Assembly (NCBI RefSeq): GCF_002101735.1
Contig: NZ_LQPE01000003.1
Span: forward strand, 1-64,000
Reading direction: 5' to 3'
Source: Mycobacterium kyorinense
Lineage (GTDB): Bacteria; Actinomycetota; Actinomycetes; Mycobacteriales; Mycobacteriaceae
Length of the DNA: 64,000 nt
Below are positions 36,109-44,593 of the stretch, one piece after another; within the stretch, counting starts at the first letter, position 1, and every line of letters starts with the position of its first letter. The translations under genes and the position numbers were made by a program. The notes below the pieces were generated by a model. It had not been told where the DNA came from, did not search any database, and was given only the letters and a program-made list of their open reading frames with translations.

Positions 36109-37659
36109 CTAGATTTCCCCCGCGTCGATGGCTTTCTTGACTTCTTGCGCGTGGGCAATTTGCTGCGCGGTGTAGCCGATGAGCAGCGCCACCCCGCTGA
36201 CGAGGACCGCCGCGCCGGCCAGCCACAGCAACCCATAGGTGAAGCCGTGGTCCAGTGCATTCAACTGGGCGGTGTTCATCTCCTTCACCGGCCGGTTGAT
36301 GCCGCCCAAGCGCAGCGTGCGCAATGTGATGGCGGCCTGGACGACGGCTAGCACCACCGGTCCGCCGAGGCACCGCAGCATCAGCGAGATCGCCGATGTG
36401 GGCCCGATCCGGTCGACGCCGACGCTGGCGATCACCGACAATGCAAGCGGGACATCGATCATCCCGATACCGAACGCGCCGACGGAGAGCGGCACCACCA
36501 CGTTCGGGAAGTACGGAACGCCGCGATTGAGCGTCGAGCCGTACAGCATGGCGACAAGCACCACGATGCAGCCGGCTATCACCACCACCCGCGGCGGGAA
36601 CCACGACACCAGCCGCGACGAGGTGCCCGCACCGGCGCTCACAGCAACGGCAAACGGGATGAAGGCGAAGCCCGCTCGCAGCGCGCTGTAACCCATGATC
36701 TCTTGCACATACACCGCCACCAGCACCGTCACGGTGAACAGCAGCCCACCGGCCAGGAAGATGGCGGCGAACGTGGGAAGCCGGTTGCGGTCGACGAACA
36801 GGCTGAACGGCACAATGGGGTTCTCGGCCGTGCGCTCCACTAGGACGAATGCCACAAAAGCGCCCAGTGCAACCACACCCGAACCGATGGCCGCGGGCGA
36901 CAGCCACCCCTTCTCCGGTCCTATCGAAAAGCCGAAAACCGCAGCGCCACAGACCAGCGTGGCCAGTACCGATCCACTGACGTCGAGCTTCATCCGTGTG
37001 CTCTGGGTTTCGTTCAGCGTTGCGTGGGCGCGGTAGATCACCAGCAGCCCTATCGGCACGTTCATCAAAAACGCTAGCCGCCAGGACAACTCGGTGAGCG
37101 CCCCACCCACCACCAAACCTGCCACCAAACCGAAACTGGCCGTCGCGCCGAACACCGCCGTAGCGGCGTTGCGGACCGGGCCCCTCGGAAACATGGTCGC
37201 GATCAGAGCAAAACAGATCGGCGCGGAGATCCCGGCGGCCACACCCTGCAGCAACCGGGCCAACACGAGGCTGGCCTCGTCCCATGCGATGCCACACAGC
37301 GCCGAGGCGACGGTGAACACGGCAACCCCGACGATGAACGTGCGCTTGCGGCCGATGGCGTCGCCGAGGCGGCCACCGAGCAGGATCAGACCGCCGAAGG
37401 TCAGCACATAGGCGGTGATTACCCAGCTGCGTCCGGCATCGGACAGACCAAGCTCGTGCTGAATCTTAGGAAGCGCAATGATCGCAATCGAGCCGTCCAT
37501 CGTCACCATCAGCTGCATGCCGCCGATGGCGATAACCACGTCGACGAATCGGCGAGACAGCAGCCGAGTCGGCGTTTCGACCGACATCGGGGTCACGCGT
37601 TCGGTGCATTCTGTCGCGCCGCGCGGTCCTGCCTGCTCTGCATCGTCGCGAGCCGCCAT
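36109..37659 (-). CDS. MFS drug/metabolite exporter, DHA2 (14-TM) type
   Basis: A 516-residue protein with 14 predicted membrane helices. VVIAIGGMQLMVTMDGSIAIIALP opens TM1 with the MDxTIVNVALP-like motif of the EmrB/QacA group, and GGRLGDAIGRKRTFI is MFS motif A. These are proton-driven exporters of drugs or metabolites; substrate unknown. ATG 37659 has AGGG at a good distance; a later ATG at 37587 (MSVETPTRLL) is also possible. Convergent with the haemophore gene and divergent from the methyltransferase at 37788. Confidence 0.88.
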   Translation of the reverse strand: MAARDDAEQAGPRGATECTERVTPMSVETPTRLLSRRFVDVVIAIGGMQLMVTMDGSIAIIALPKIQHELGLSDAGRSWVITAYVLTFGGLILLGGRLGDAIGRKRTFIVGVAVFTVASALCGIAWDEASLVLARLLQGVAAGISAPICFALIATMFPRGPVRNAATAVFGATASFGLVAGLVVGGALTELSWRLAFLMNVPIGLLVIYRAHATLNETQSTRMKLDVSGSVLATLVCGAAVFGFSIGPEKGWLSPAAIGSGVVALGAFVAFVLVERTAENPIVPFSLFVDRNRLPTFAAIFLAGGLLFTVTVLVAVYVQEIMGYSALRAGFAFIPFAVAVSAGAGTSSRLVSWFPPRVVVIAGCIVVLVAMLYGSTLNRGVPYFPNVVVPLSVGAFGIGMIDVPLALSVIASVGVDRIGPTSAISLMLRCLGGPVVLAVVQAAITLRTLRLGGINRPVKEMNTAQLNALDHGFTYGLLWLAGAAVLVSGVALLIGYTAQQIAHAQEVKKAIDAGEI

Positions 37660-37787
37660 AGCCGGCTACCCTACTCGAACCTCGTCATAGGCGAGGACGA
37701 AATACGAACGGGTCGCGGCCCATTGGTGCGTACGACTTCTATCTGATCACCGATCTGCCTGTGGCGGGATGTGTAACGTCGACTTGC

Positions 37788-38480
37788 ATGGGACTGGGCA
37801 GCCAGCTGATTAGCCAAATAGCGGCGGTCATCTATCGCCCTACAGACGAGGCAGCTGGGGAGTATCACAAGTGGTACTACGGGACCGCAGTGCACTTGAA
37901 AACGAAGTGGATGGGTGTCGCTTGCCTGAAGTCGGTTAGCGACATGTGGAACTACCAGGAAATCCTGTCCGATCTGAAGCCGTCGGTGGTTGTCGAATTC
38001 GGAACAGCTTTCGGCGGTTCCGCCCTGTTTTTCGCCAGCGTCATGAGACAGCTGGGCCAACCGTTCAAGGTGCTCACGGTGGATGTGACCGATAAGCATG
38101 TCGATCCCGCGGCTCGCCGCGATCCCGATATCGTATTCGTAAAATCACCATCGACGGATCCGATGGTGGCCCAAAAAATCCAACTCCTGAAAACCGAACT
38201 GCCCGGCAAGACCTTCGCGATCCTGGACAGCGACCACACCATGAAGCACGTGCTGTCTGAGATGAGACTCTTACGTCCGCTGCTTGGCACCGGCGATTAC
38301 TTGGTCGTCGAAGACTCCAACATCAACGGTCACCCCGTCCTGCCGGGATGGGGTGCGGGGCCATACGAAGCCATCGAGGCGTACGAGCGTGAGTTTCCCC
38401 ACGACTACAAGCATGACACGGCGCGTGAGCGCAAATTCGGCTGGACGTTCGCGCCATGCGGCTTTCTGATCCGCAACTAG
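37788..38480 (+). CDS. CmcI-like rhamnosyl O-methyltransferase (Rv2959c-like)
   Basis: A 230-residue protein of the cephalosporin hydroxylase/CmcI family. Motifs in order: EYHKWYYG, KSVSDMWNYQEIL, VVVEFGTAFGGSALFF (SAM loop), AILDSDHTMKHVLSEM, DYLVVEDSNINGHPVLPG, and a C-terminal FGWTFAPCGFLIRN. The sequence follows M. tuberculosis Rv2959c, which methylates O-2 of the first rhamnose of phenolic glycolipid, and the GPL rhamnose 2-O-methyltransferase group. It therefore probably belongs with the decoration island although separated from it by the haemophore and MFS genes. ATG 37788 matches the family start; GTG 37761 in frame is an alternative, and neither has a good ribosome-binding site. Confidence 0.85.
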   Translation: MGLGSQLISQIAAVIYRPTDEAAGEYHKWYYGTAVHLKTKWMGVACLKSVSDMWNYQEILSDLKPSVVVEFGTAFGGSALFFASVMRQLGQPFKVLTVDVTDKHVDPAARRDPDIVFVKSPSTDPMVAQKIQLLKTELPGKTFAILDSDHTMKHVLSEMRLLRPLLGTGDYLVVEDSNINGHPVLPGWGAGPYEAIEAYEREFPHDYKHDTARERKFGWTFAPCGFLIRN

Positions 38481-38557
38481 CGATATCCAGATAAGCAGTA
38501 CCTGCGGTAACCTCATTCTCGAAGCGTCTTTGTTGCGCGGCGGAAGAGGAGAGCGCG

Positions 38558-39571
38558 ATGGCTGGCCCGGACCAGGAAGTCGAAGTAACGCGCGGCGAGC
38601 GCTTCATCAAGACAGCGGTGGAAATCCTCGGCGAAACCGGGCGCACCGATTTCACGGTCCAAGAAGTGGTCGCCCGCTCCAAGACGTCACTGCGGGCGTT
38701 CTACCAGCATTTCGCCAGCAAGGACGAGTTGCTGCTCGCCCTGTTCGACAGGACCATGGCTCAGACGGCGCGGGCCTGGCGCGCCGAGACCACCGGGCTG
38801 GACAGCACCGCAGCGATGAAGCTGGTGATCGACCGCATCAGCGCACAACCCGAATCGACTAGGCAGGACAGCCTCAACCGGGCGCTCAGCCTCTACAACC
38901 AGCACCTCGCCGAAACCCGCCCCCGCGACTACGCCCGGGTTCTCTTGCCGCTGCACCAGCTGATTCGCGACATCGTGCAGCGCGGCATAACCGAAGGGGT
39001 TTTCCGGCCCGGCATCGACGCCAGTGCGGCGGCTGCGATCGTCATGCAGACCGTGCTAGGGGCACAGCGATTGCATTGGCTGGGAGCCGAATTGAGCGGG
39101 GCGCCGATTGACGCCGCGCAACTCTACGACTTTTGCATTCGCGCGCTCGGCGCCGACGACGAGCGCGAGGTGACAGCGCCGACGCTAGGCAAATTGTTCG
39201 ACCAGATCGGGCTGCGGGATGCCGCTACCGACGACGGATACGCGATGGAATTGCCGGTAAGCCCGCAGGTGGTCAACACCTCCGGGGCGGTTCAGGGCGG
39301 GCTGCTGGCCACGCTCGCCGACGTCGCCGGCGGACAGCTGGGGCTGAACTATCTGCCCGCCGGCGCCGGGCTGACCACCGCCGACCTGTTCATCCGTTAC
39401 CTGCGGCCGATCACCGCCGGTTCGGCTCGGGCGGTGGCCCGGGTGCTGCGGGCCGGGCGGCGTGCCGTCGTCACCCAGGTGGACATCTTCGGCAACGGCG
39501 ACGACGAACTCGCCGCCACCGCCACAGTGAATTTCGCGGTCGTCAACGGCCGAGAGGCCGATCGGCACTAA
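38558..39571 (+). CDS. TetR-type regulator fused to a hotdog (PaaI-like) thioesterase domain
   Basis: A 337-residue two-domain protein. Residues about 12-60 are the TetR helix-turn-helix (GRTDFTVQEVVARSKTSLRAFYQHF), followed by the helical ligand domain to about 205. Residues about 215-337 form a 4HBT/PaaI hotdog domain: VVNTSGAVQGGLLATLADVAGG, then ADLFIRYLRP and a C-terminal VTQVDIFGNGDDELAATAT. This would couple acyl-CoA sensing, or hydrolysis, to DNA binding. ATG 38558 follows GGAAGAGGAGAGC. A perfect palindrome at 39608-39622, just past its stop and ahead of the amidohydrolase, is a plausible operator. Confidence 0.85.
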   Translation: MAGPDQEVEVTRGERFIKTAVEILGETGRTDFTVQEVVARSKTSLRAFYQHFASKDELLLALFDRTMAQTARAWRAETTGLDSTAAMKLVIDRISAQPESTRQDSLNRALSLYNQHLAETRPRDYARVLLPLHQLIRDIVQRGITEGVFRPGIDASAAAAIVMQTVLGAQRLHWLGAELSGAPIDAAQLYDFCIRALGADDEREVTAPTLGKLFDQIGLRDAATDDGYAMELPVSPQVVNTSGAVQGGLLATLADVAGGQLGLNYLPAGAGLTTADLFIRYLRPITAGSARAVARVLRAGRRAVVTQVDIFGNGDDELAATATVNFAVVNGREADRH

Positions 39572-39607
39572 ACCTCCGCTTGCCTATTACGCATTACAGA
39601 TCAAGAT

Positions 39608-39622
39608 GGTAATGTCATTACC
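39608..39622. promoter_or_regulatory. Perfect 15-bp palindrome, putative TetR operator
   Basis: GGTAATG, a central T, then CATTACC. It lies 33 bp before the ATG of the amidohydrolase and 36 bp after the TetR-thioesterase stop, a natural place for a repressor to block the amidohydrolase promoter. Size and symmetry fit a TetR dimer site. Confidence 0.5.
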
Positions 39623-39654
39623 ACTACCCTGGATCGCCGCTGCAAGGAGTAGCC

Positions 39655-40848
39655 ATGCCGTCTCGCGAACTGTCCTTTCCGGTGTTCGACGCTGACAATC
39701 ACTTGTACGAGCCGCAGGAGGCGCTCACCAAGTTCTTGCCGGACAACCGCAAGCACGTCATCGACTACGTGCAGGTCCGCGGTCGCACCAAGATCGTGGT
39801 CCGCGGCCACATCAGCGAGTACATCCCGAACCCGACCTTCGAGGTGGTGGCCCGTCCCGGCGCCCAGGAGGAGTACTTCCGGCACGGCAGCGGCGGCAAG
39901 AGCTTCCGCGAGATCATGGGCGAGCCGATGAAGGCGATTCCCGCCTTCCGCGAGCCGGGCCCACGGCTGGAGGTCATGGACGAGCTGGGCGTCGACTACG
40001 CGCTGATGTTCCCGACGCTGGCCAGCCTGGTCGAAGAACGCATGAAGGACGACCCGGAGATGACCCACGACGTCATCCACGCGCTCAACCAATGGATGTA
40101 CGAGACTTGGTCGTTCAACTACAAGGACCGCATCTTCGCCACCCCGGTGATCACACTGCCCATCGTCGAGCGGGCCCTGGAAGAACTCGAGTGGTGTTTG
40201 GAGCGCGGCGCACGCACGGTGCTGGTCCGTCCCGCGCCGGTGCCCGGATACAAGGGCACCCGCTCGTTCGGATTGGAGGAGTTCGACCCGTTCTGGCAGG
40301 CCTGCATCAAGGCCGGCATCCCCGTGTCGATGCACGCATCCGACAGTGGCTACGCCGAATTCGCCAACGCGTGGGAGCCCGGCGACGAGTTCCTGCCGTT
40401 CAGGCCGACCGCGTTCCGCATGCTGGTGATTGGCCACCGCCCGATCGAGGACGCGCTGGGCGCGTTGATCTGCCACGGTGCGTTGTCGCGCAATCCGGAG
40501 CTGCGAATCCTGTCCATCGAGAACGGCGCCGAGTGGGTGCCCCACCTGTTCAAGGCGCTCAAGGGCGTCTACAAGAAGATGCCCAACGCATTCAGCGAGG
40601 ATCCCATCGAGGCCTTCAAGCGGTGCATCTACATAAGCCCGTTCTGGGAGGACAACTTCGTCGAGATCGTCAAGATGGTGGGCTCCGACCGGGTGGTGTT
40701 CGGCTCGGACTGGCCGCACCCTGAGGGGCTGGCCGACCCGCTGACGTTTGTCGACGAGCTCAAGGACCTTGACCAGGACGACGTGGAAAAGATCATGGGC
40801 GGCAACATGATGGAGTTGATGAAGGTCGCCAAACCAGTCAGCGCCTAA
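39655..40848 (+). CDS. Amidohydrolase-2 family metal-dependent hydrolase/decarboxylase
   Basis: A 397-residue TIM-barrel enzyme. FPVFDADNHLYE is the strand-1 motif (the usual DxH is DxNH here), PVSMHASDSGY and the C-terminal RVVFGSDWPHPEG give the remaining metal ligands. The family hydrolyses or decarboxylates aromatic and cyclic acids; mycobacteria carry many members of unknown substrate. ATG 39655 has AAGGAG six bases upstream. Probably controlled by the palindrome at 39608-39622. Converges on the methyltransferase at 40871. Confidence 0.85.
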   Translation: MPSRELSFPVFDADNHLYEPQEALTKFLPDNRKHVIDYVQVRGRTKIVVRGHISEYIPNPTFEVVARPGAQEEYFRHGSGGKSFREIMGEPMKAIPAFREPGPRLEVMDELGVDYALMFPTLASLVEERMKDDPEMTHDVIHALNQWMYETWSFNYKDRIFATPVITLPIVERALEELEWCLERGARTVLVRPAPVPGYKGTRSFGLEEFDPFWQACIKAGIPVSMHASDSGYAEFANAWEPGDEFLPFRPTAFRMLVIGHRPIEDALGALICHGALSRNPELRILSIENGAEWVPHLFKALKGVYKKMPNAFSEDPIEAFKRCIYISPFWEDNFVEIVKMVGSDRVVFGSDWPHPEGLADPLTFVDELKDLDQDDVEKIMGGNMMELMKVAKPVSA

Positions 40849-40870
40849 GCACGAGCGAGACGAAAACGAG

Positions 40871-41695
40871 CTAGCCGAACTCCAGTAACGTCAGCGTCGG
40901 ACGCAGTGCGGCCAGGGCACGAATCCGATAGGACATTGACAGCAGTGAGTTGAACACGCGCCCGCGGCCAGGCGGACAATGCAGATCACGCGCTGAGCGG
41001 ACTCCAGGCACCCTGCTGACCAGGCTCGCGGCCTCTGTGACTGACATGCTGAACGGCATCGGCGGCATCTTGTAGCGCAACGAGCTCCAATGCCCGCGTC
41101 GGGTAAACCACGAGAACGCCGCCGGAGGCAGGTCGAATAGCATTTGGCCGCCGGGAAACCTCTTGGCGCACTCCCCGATCAGCGACAGCGCCTCCTCGGG
41201 CTGCAGGTACATCAGCAGGCCCTCGGCGGTGACGAACACTCCGCTTGACGGGTCCACACGGTCTGCCCAGCTGAAGTCCAGCGCCGACTGGGCGCACACC
41301 GAGATTCGGGGCGATTCCGGCAGCAGCCGGGTGCGAAGGTCGACCACCGACGGCAAATCGACTGTCAGCCAACGGAATTGCCCATCCGGGATCGCAGCCT
41401 CCAACCGCCAGAAACTGGTTTGCAGGCCCTCGGCCAGCGCGACCACCGTCGCCGACGGATGCTTGTTCAGATAGCTGCGGGTGTGGATGTCGAAGGCCAA
41501 TGCTCGCAGCGCGATGCCCTGGTGCGGCCGGCCGAACTTTGCGAAATCGAAGTCGATCGAGTCCGCCAGCGAAACCGCCACCGGGTCGTCGATGACAGCG
41601 TCGGCGCGGCGAGCCTCCCCGGCGCGCGCATGCAGCGTCAGAAGCGCGGTCTCGGAAACACCGTTGAGGCTAGGGGTCAGCTTGGCGAGGCTCAT
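40871..41695 (-). CDS. LCM-family SAM-dependent methyltransferase
   Basis: A 274-residue protein of the leucine-carboxyl-methyltransferase-related group that is expanded in mycobacteria. ALRALAFDIHTRSYLNKHPSATVVALAEGLQTSFWRLE carries the SAM-binding region, WLTVDLPSVVDLRTRLLP and VFVTAEGLLMYLQPEEAL follow the family order. Substrate unknown. ATG 41695 (MSLAKLTPSLNG) fits the family; the open frame continues to 42046 without recognisable protein. Confidence 0.82.
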   Translation of the reverse strand: MSLAKLTPSLNGVSETALLTLHARAGEARRADAVIDDPVAVSLADSIDFDFAKFGRPHQGIALRALAFDIHTRSYLNKHPSATVVALAEGLQTSFWRLEAAIPDGQFRWLTVDLPSVVDLRTRLLPESPRISVCAQSALDFSWADRVDPSSGVFVTAEGLLMYLQPEEALSLIGECAKRFPGGQMLFDLPPAAFSWFTRRGHWSSLRYKMPPMPFSMSVTEAASLVSRVPGVRSARDLHCPPGRGRVFNSLLSMSYRIRALAALRPTLTLLEFG

Positions 41696-42054
41696 CGACG
41701 CTGACCCTACCTGCCGCGGGTCACCGCAAAACGGTTTTGGCCAGCGTACGCAGGTTGCGGGTGGTGGCGGCGACTCGTAGCACTTCATGCCCATCGCCTT
41801 GCCAACAGGGCTGTGCAGGGTGTCGCCGTTGGGCACCGGCCAGTAAAGGACGGCGTCACCCTGCGCGACCTTCTCGGCCACTCGGTCGGGGCGCCGCCTG
41901 CTCGTCGAGCACGTCGGTGTCAGCCGCCAGCGCGACATCGGAGTGACCCCTCCAATTCGGGGCTCGAACGGGTAGGTCATCAACGACGGCGAGCACCCGC
42001 CTGTCAACGCGGTGCACAGCCCCCGCCCGTCGACGCGAGCGGACAACCGCCCGG
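41696..42054. other. Intergenic region, possibly a decayed frame
   Basis: About 360 bp between two leftward genes. The frame of the downstream methyltransferase remains open through it and includes DAVLYWPVPNGDTLHSPVG, which looks protein-like but matches nothing I recognise. No start with a ribosome-binding site was found. Confidence 0.3.
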
Positions 42055-43296
42055 TTACCGTCGGACGTCTTTGAACGGCACGTCGCGGTCGGCAGCGTAC
42101 TCGCGCGGGAAGTTCAGCACCCGTTCGCCAATTACGTTGCGCGCCATCTCCGTTGTGCCGCCACCCATGCAGACCGTCTGCCGCGCGAGATACCGCAGCC
42201 CGGTCTCCAGGCCCTTCCCTGGCTCGCCGACCACCCCGGTCGATCCGGTGATCGCCAAACCGGTGTCCATATCCAATGTCACTGTCTCGGCGTGGAAGAG
42301 CCGAATAAGCGTGCCACCCGCGGGTGGCAGGGTGCCGTCGCGCACGCTGCAGTAGACGTGGTCGGACAACTGGTCGCTGACCGCGCGGTGGACCAGCACC
42401 CGCCCGGCCATCTCCCGCACCCGCTCGTTGCCTGCCTGCCCGGTCTTCTCGACGAGCGCGACATAATCCACCGGTGTCGACCGGCCACCCTCACTGCCTG
42501 TGCCGCTGGCGAATTCGGAGCTTTGCCCCACCGCGCGGCGCTCATGGTAGAGCTGGCGCGACGCCACCGCCCACCCCTTGTTGACCTCGCCGACGACCGC
42601 GTCGTCGCCGACGTCCACATTGTCGAGAAACTCTTCGCAGAACTCAGTCGAGCCGTTGAGTTGAGTGATGCGCCGCAACGTGATTCCGGGATGGGCGATC
42701 GGCACCAAGAACATGGTCAGCCCGTCGTGCTTGGGCACATCCCAGTTGGTGCGGGCCAAACACAGCCCGTAGTCGGCGGCAAAGGCACTGGTGCTCCACG
42801 TCTTTGCGCCGTTGATCACCCAGCGATCGCCCTTCCGGTCGGCGCGGGTCAGCACACCGGCAAGATCCGATCCACCGCTCGGTTCACTCAGCAGCTGCAC
42901 CAGCACCTCGTCGCCGCGCAGCGCCGCTGAAATGTGACGCTTCTTTTGCTCCTCGCTGCCGGTGTCGAGCAGTGTCGCGCAACAGATCGTGAACGTCGGC
43001 GTGTTGAGGATCAGCGGCATCTCGTAGTTGGCGCTCTCCTCGTCGAACGCCTTCTGGTACTCGTAATCCAGCCCTAACCCGCCATATTCGCGGGGAAAGC
43101 AGATACCGGCGAAACCGCCTTCGTAGAGCCGCTTTTGCAGCTCTCGGGCCCGCCGCCAGCTGCGTTCGTCGTCGCGGTGCGCGGCCGGCGGGCACGCGGG
43201 ATCGATGCGCGGCATGTTCTCGGCCAGCCAGGCCCGGGCCCGGGCGCGGAACTGGTCGACCGACTCGACGGTCGGGGTGACTTTGACGTCGGTCAT
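42055..43296 (-). CDS. Acyl-CoA dehydrogenase (FadE), larger subunit-type
   Basis: A 413-residue flavoprotein. GICFPREYGGLGL, VQLLSEPSGGSDLAG (FAD/substrate loop), WVINGAKTWSTSA and the C-terminal CMGGGTTEMARNVIGERVL are the acyl-CoA dehydrogenase landmarks. It is coupled to a second, shorter FadE (43296-44429); adjacent FadE pairs in actinobacteria form heteromeric enzymes acting on CoA-linked steroid or long side chains. ATG 43296 overlaps the last base of the upstream stop (TGATG), fixing the start; the frame is open to 43713 but that part is inside the other gene. Confidence 0.88.
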   Translation of the reverse strand: MTDVKVTPTVESVDQFRARARAWLAENMPRIDPACPPAAHRDDERSWRRARELQKRLYEGGFAGICFPREYGGLGLDYEYQKAFDEESANYEMPLILNTPTFTICCATLLDTGSEEQKKRHISAALRGDEVLVQLLSEPSGGSDLAGVLTRADRKGDRWVINGAKTWSTSAFAADYGLCLARTNWDVPKHDGLTMFLVPIAHPGITLRRITQLNGSTEFCEEFLDNVDVGDDAVVGEVNKGWAVASRQLYHERRAVGQSSEFASGTGSEGGRSTPVDYVALVEKTGQAGNERVREMAGRVLVHRAVSDQLSDHVYCSVRDGTLPPAGGTLIRLFHAETVTLDMDTGLAITGSTGVVGEPGKGLETGLRYLARQTVCMGGGTTEMARNVIGERVLNFPREYAADRDVPFKDVRR

Positions 43297-44429
43297 CAGG
43301 CCGACCTCGACCCTTCCTTCCAGGCGTACACCGCCAGGTTGTGTTCTTCGGGTGTGCCGAACATGGAGCGGTACAACGCAACTCGACGCAGATACAGGTG
43401 CAGGTCGTGCTCCCAGGTGACGCCGATCCCGCCGTGCATCTGCACGCAGCCCTGCACGATTTGCGGCGACATCTCCCCGACGTAGGACTTGGCGATGGTG
43501 GCCGACAGCCCGGCTTCGGGTGAGCGAGCGGCGATGGATGCGACAGCCGCGCTCGTCGTCGCCCGGCACGCCTCCAACCACATCTTCATATCGGCGAAGC
43601 GATGTTTGAGCGCTTGGTAGGACGCCAGCGGACGGCCGAAGGTGTGCCGGTCCAGCGCCCACTGCACGGTGAAGTCGAACACCGTCTGCAAGATCCCCAC
43701 CACTTCGGCGCACTGCAGGACCTGCGCGATCTGGCTTTGCCGCTCGATCAGTGCAGCGGTTTCGGCAGCACTGCCGACCGCGGCCTCAACATGTACCCCG
43801 TCGAATCGCACCCGGGCGTACTGCTTGACCAAATCGATCGACTGCTGCGGCTCGATGCTCACCCCGGGCGCGTTCTTTGGCACCAGGAACTGGCGCACAC
43901 CGTCGTCGCTTCGCGCGACCACCAACAGCAGATCGCTCTGGGCGCCCGCCTCCACGCGGTCTTTGACACCCTCGATGCGGTAGCCGGAACCTGTGGCGGT
44001 GGCGGTCACCGACGGCAGGTGCGGGGCCCAACCCTGACCCGGCTCATAGACGGCCCAGGACGCTACGGTCTCCGCGGAAATCAGCGATTCGATCGTCGCA
44101 GCATGGGTTTCGGGCTCGGCGCACTCCACCAGCCCGGCCAGCACCACGCTCACCGGGTAGAGCGGCCCCGGAGCGACGGTCTTGCCGAGCAACTCGGCGA
44201 CCATGGCCAGGTCCGCGACGCCGCTTCCCGAGACGCTGCCCCCGCCCAGTTCCTCGGGGACAAGCAATCCTGTCCAGCCCAGCTCGGCGGCGCGTCGCCA
44301 CCAGCCTCGGTCGAACGAGATACCCGCGGCATGCAGCTCACGCACCCGGCTCAGCGGCACCTCTTTTTGAAGAAATGCTTGGGTGGTGGAGGCAAAGAGT
44401 ATCTTTTCGGGGGAATCGACGGCAGTCAT
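43296..44429 (-). CDS. Acyl-CoA dehydrogenase (FadE), shorter subunit-type
   Basis: A 377-residue partner of the gene at 42055. WTGLLVPEELGGGSVSGS, SYRIEGVKDRV-like segment (GSGYRIEGVKDRVEAG), DRHTFGRPLASYQALKHRFADM and CVQMHGGIGVTWEHDLHLYLRR are the family blocks. Probably forms a mixed complex with it in beta-oxidation of an unusual acyl-CoA. ATG 44429 (MTAVDSPEKILF) is chosen; the frame extends to 44588 into the end of the TnpB element. The element's end lies about 110 bp upstream, so its native promoter may have been displaced. Confidence 0.86.
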   Translation of the reverse strand: MTAVDSPEKILFASTTQAFLQKEVPLSRVRELHAAGISFDRGWWRRAAELGWTGLLVPEELGGGSVSGSGVADLAMVAELLGKTVAPGPLYPVSVVLAGLVECAEPETHAATIESLISAETVASWAVYEPGQGWAPHLPSVTATATGSGYRIEGVKDRVEAGAQSDLLLVVARSDDGVRQFLVPKNAPGVSIEPQQSIDLVKQYARVRFDGVHVEAAVGSAAETAALIERQSQIAQVLQCAEVVGILQTVFDFTVQWALDRHTFGRPLASYQALKHRFADMKMWLEACRATTSAAVASIAARSPEAGLSATIAKSYVGEMSPQIVQGCVQMHGGIGVTWEHDLHLYLRRVALYRSMFGTPEEHNLAVYAWKEGSRSA

Positions 44430-44540
44430 GGTCCTGGCTACGGCCTTCCTTCGCCGATCGGTCCCAGTCGGGGGTTCGCTGGTCCTCCGATGGTAGCAAT
44501 GAGCAATACAACAGTAAGACATACCGGAGTTCGATCGATA

Positions 44541-44570
44541 TTGACGTCCTCCCCAGACTGGAGTCTGCGG
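44541..44570 (-). repeat. IS200/IS605-type right-end hairpin of the TnpB element
   Basis: A stem of CAGACT / AGTCTG (44554-44559 with 44562-44567) and a two-base loop, flanked on the tnpB-strand by GGGGAGGACGTCAA. This hairpin followed by a GTCAA-like end just after tnpB is the usual right end of IS200/IS605-family elements, so the element probably ends at 44541. A TnpB guide RNA would end here and use the flanking bases as its guide. Confidence 0.55.
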
Positions 44571-44593
44571 ATTCCAACCCGGTCCCACCTAAC

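Noticed and set aside
41696..42046. N-terminal extension of the LCM methyltransferase
   Set aside because: Family length is met from ATG 41695 and the extension has no homologous feel or ribosome-binding site.
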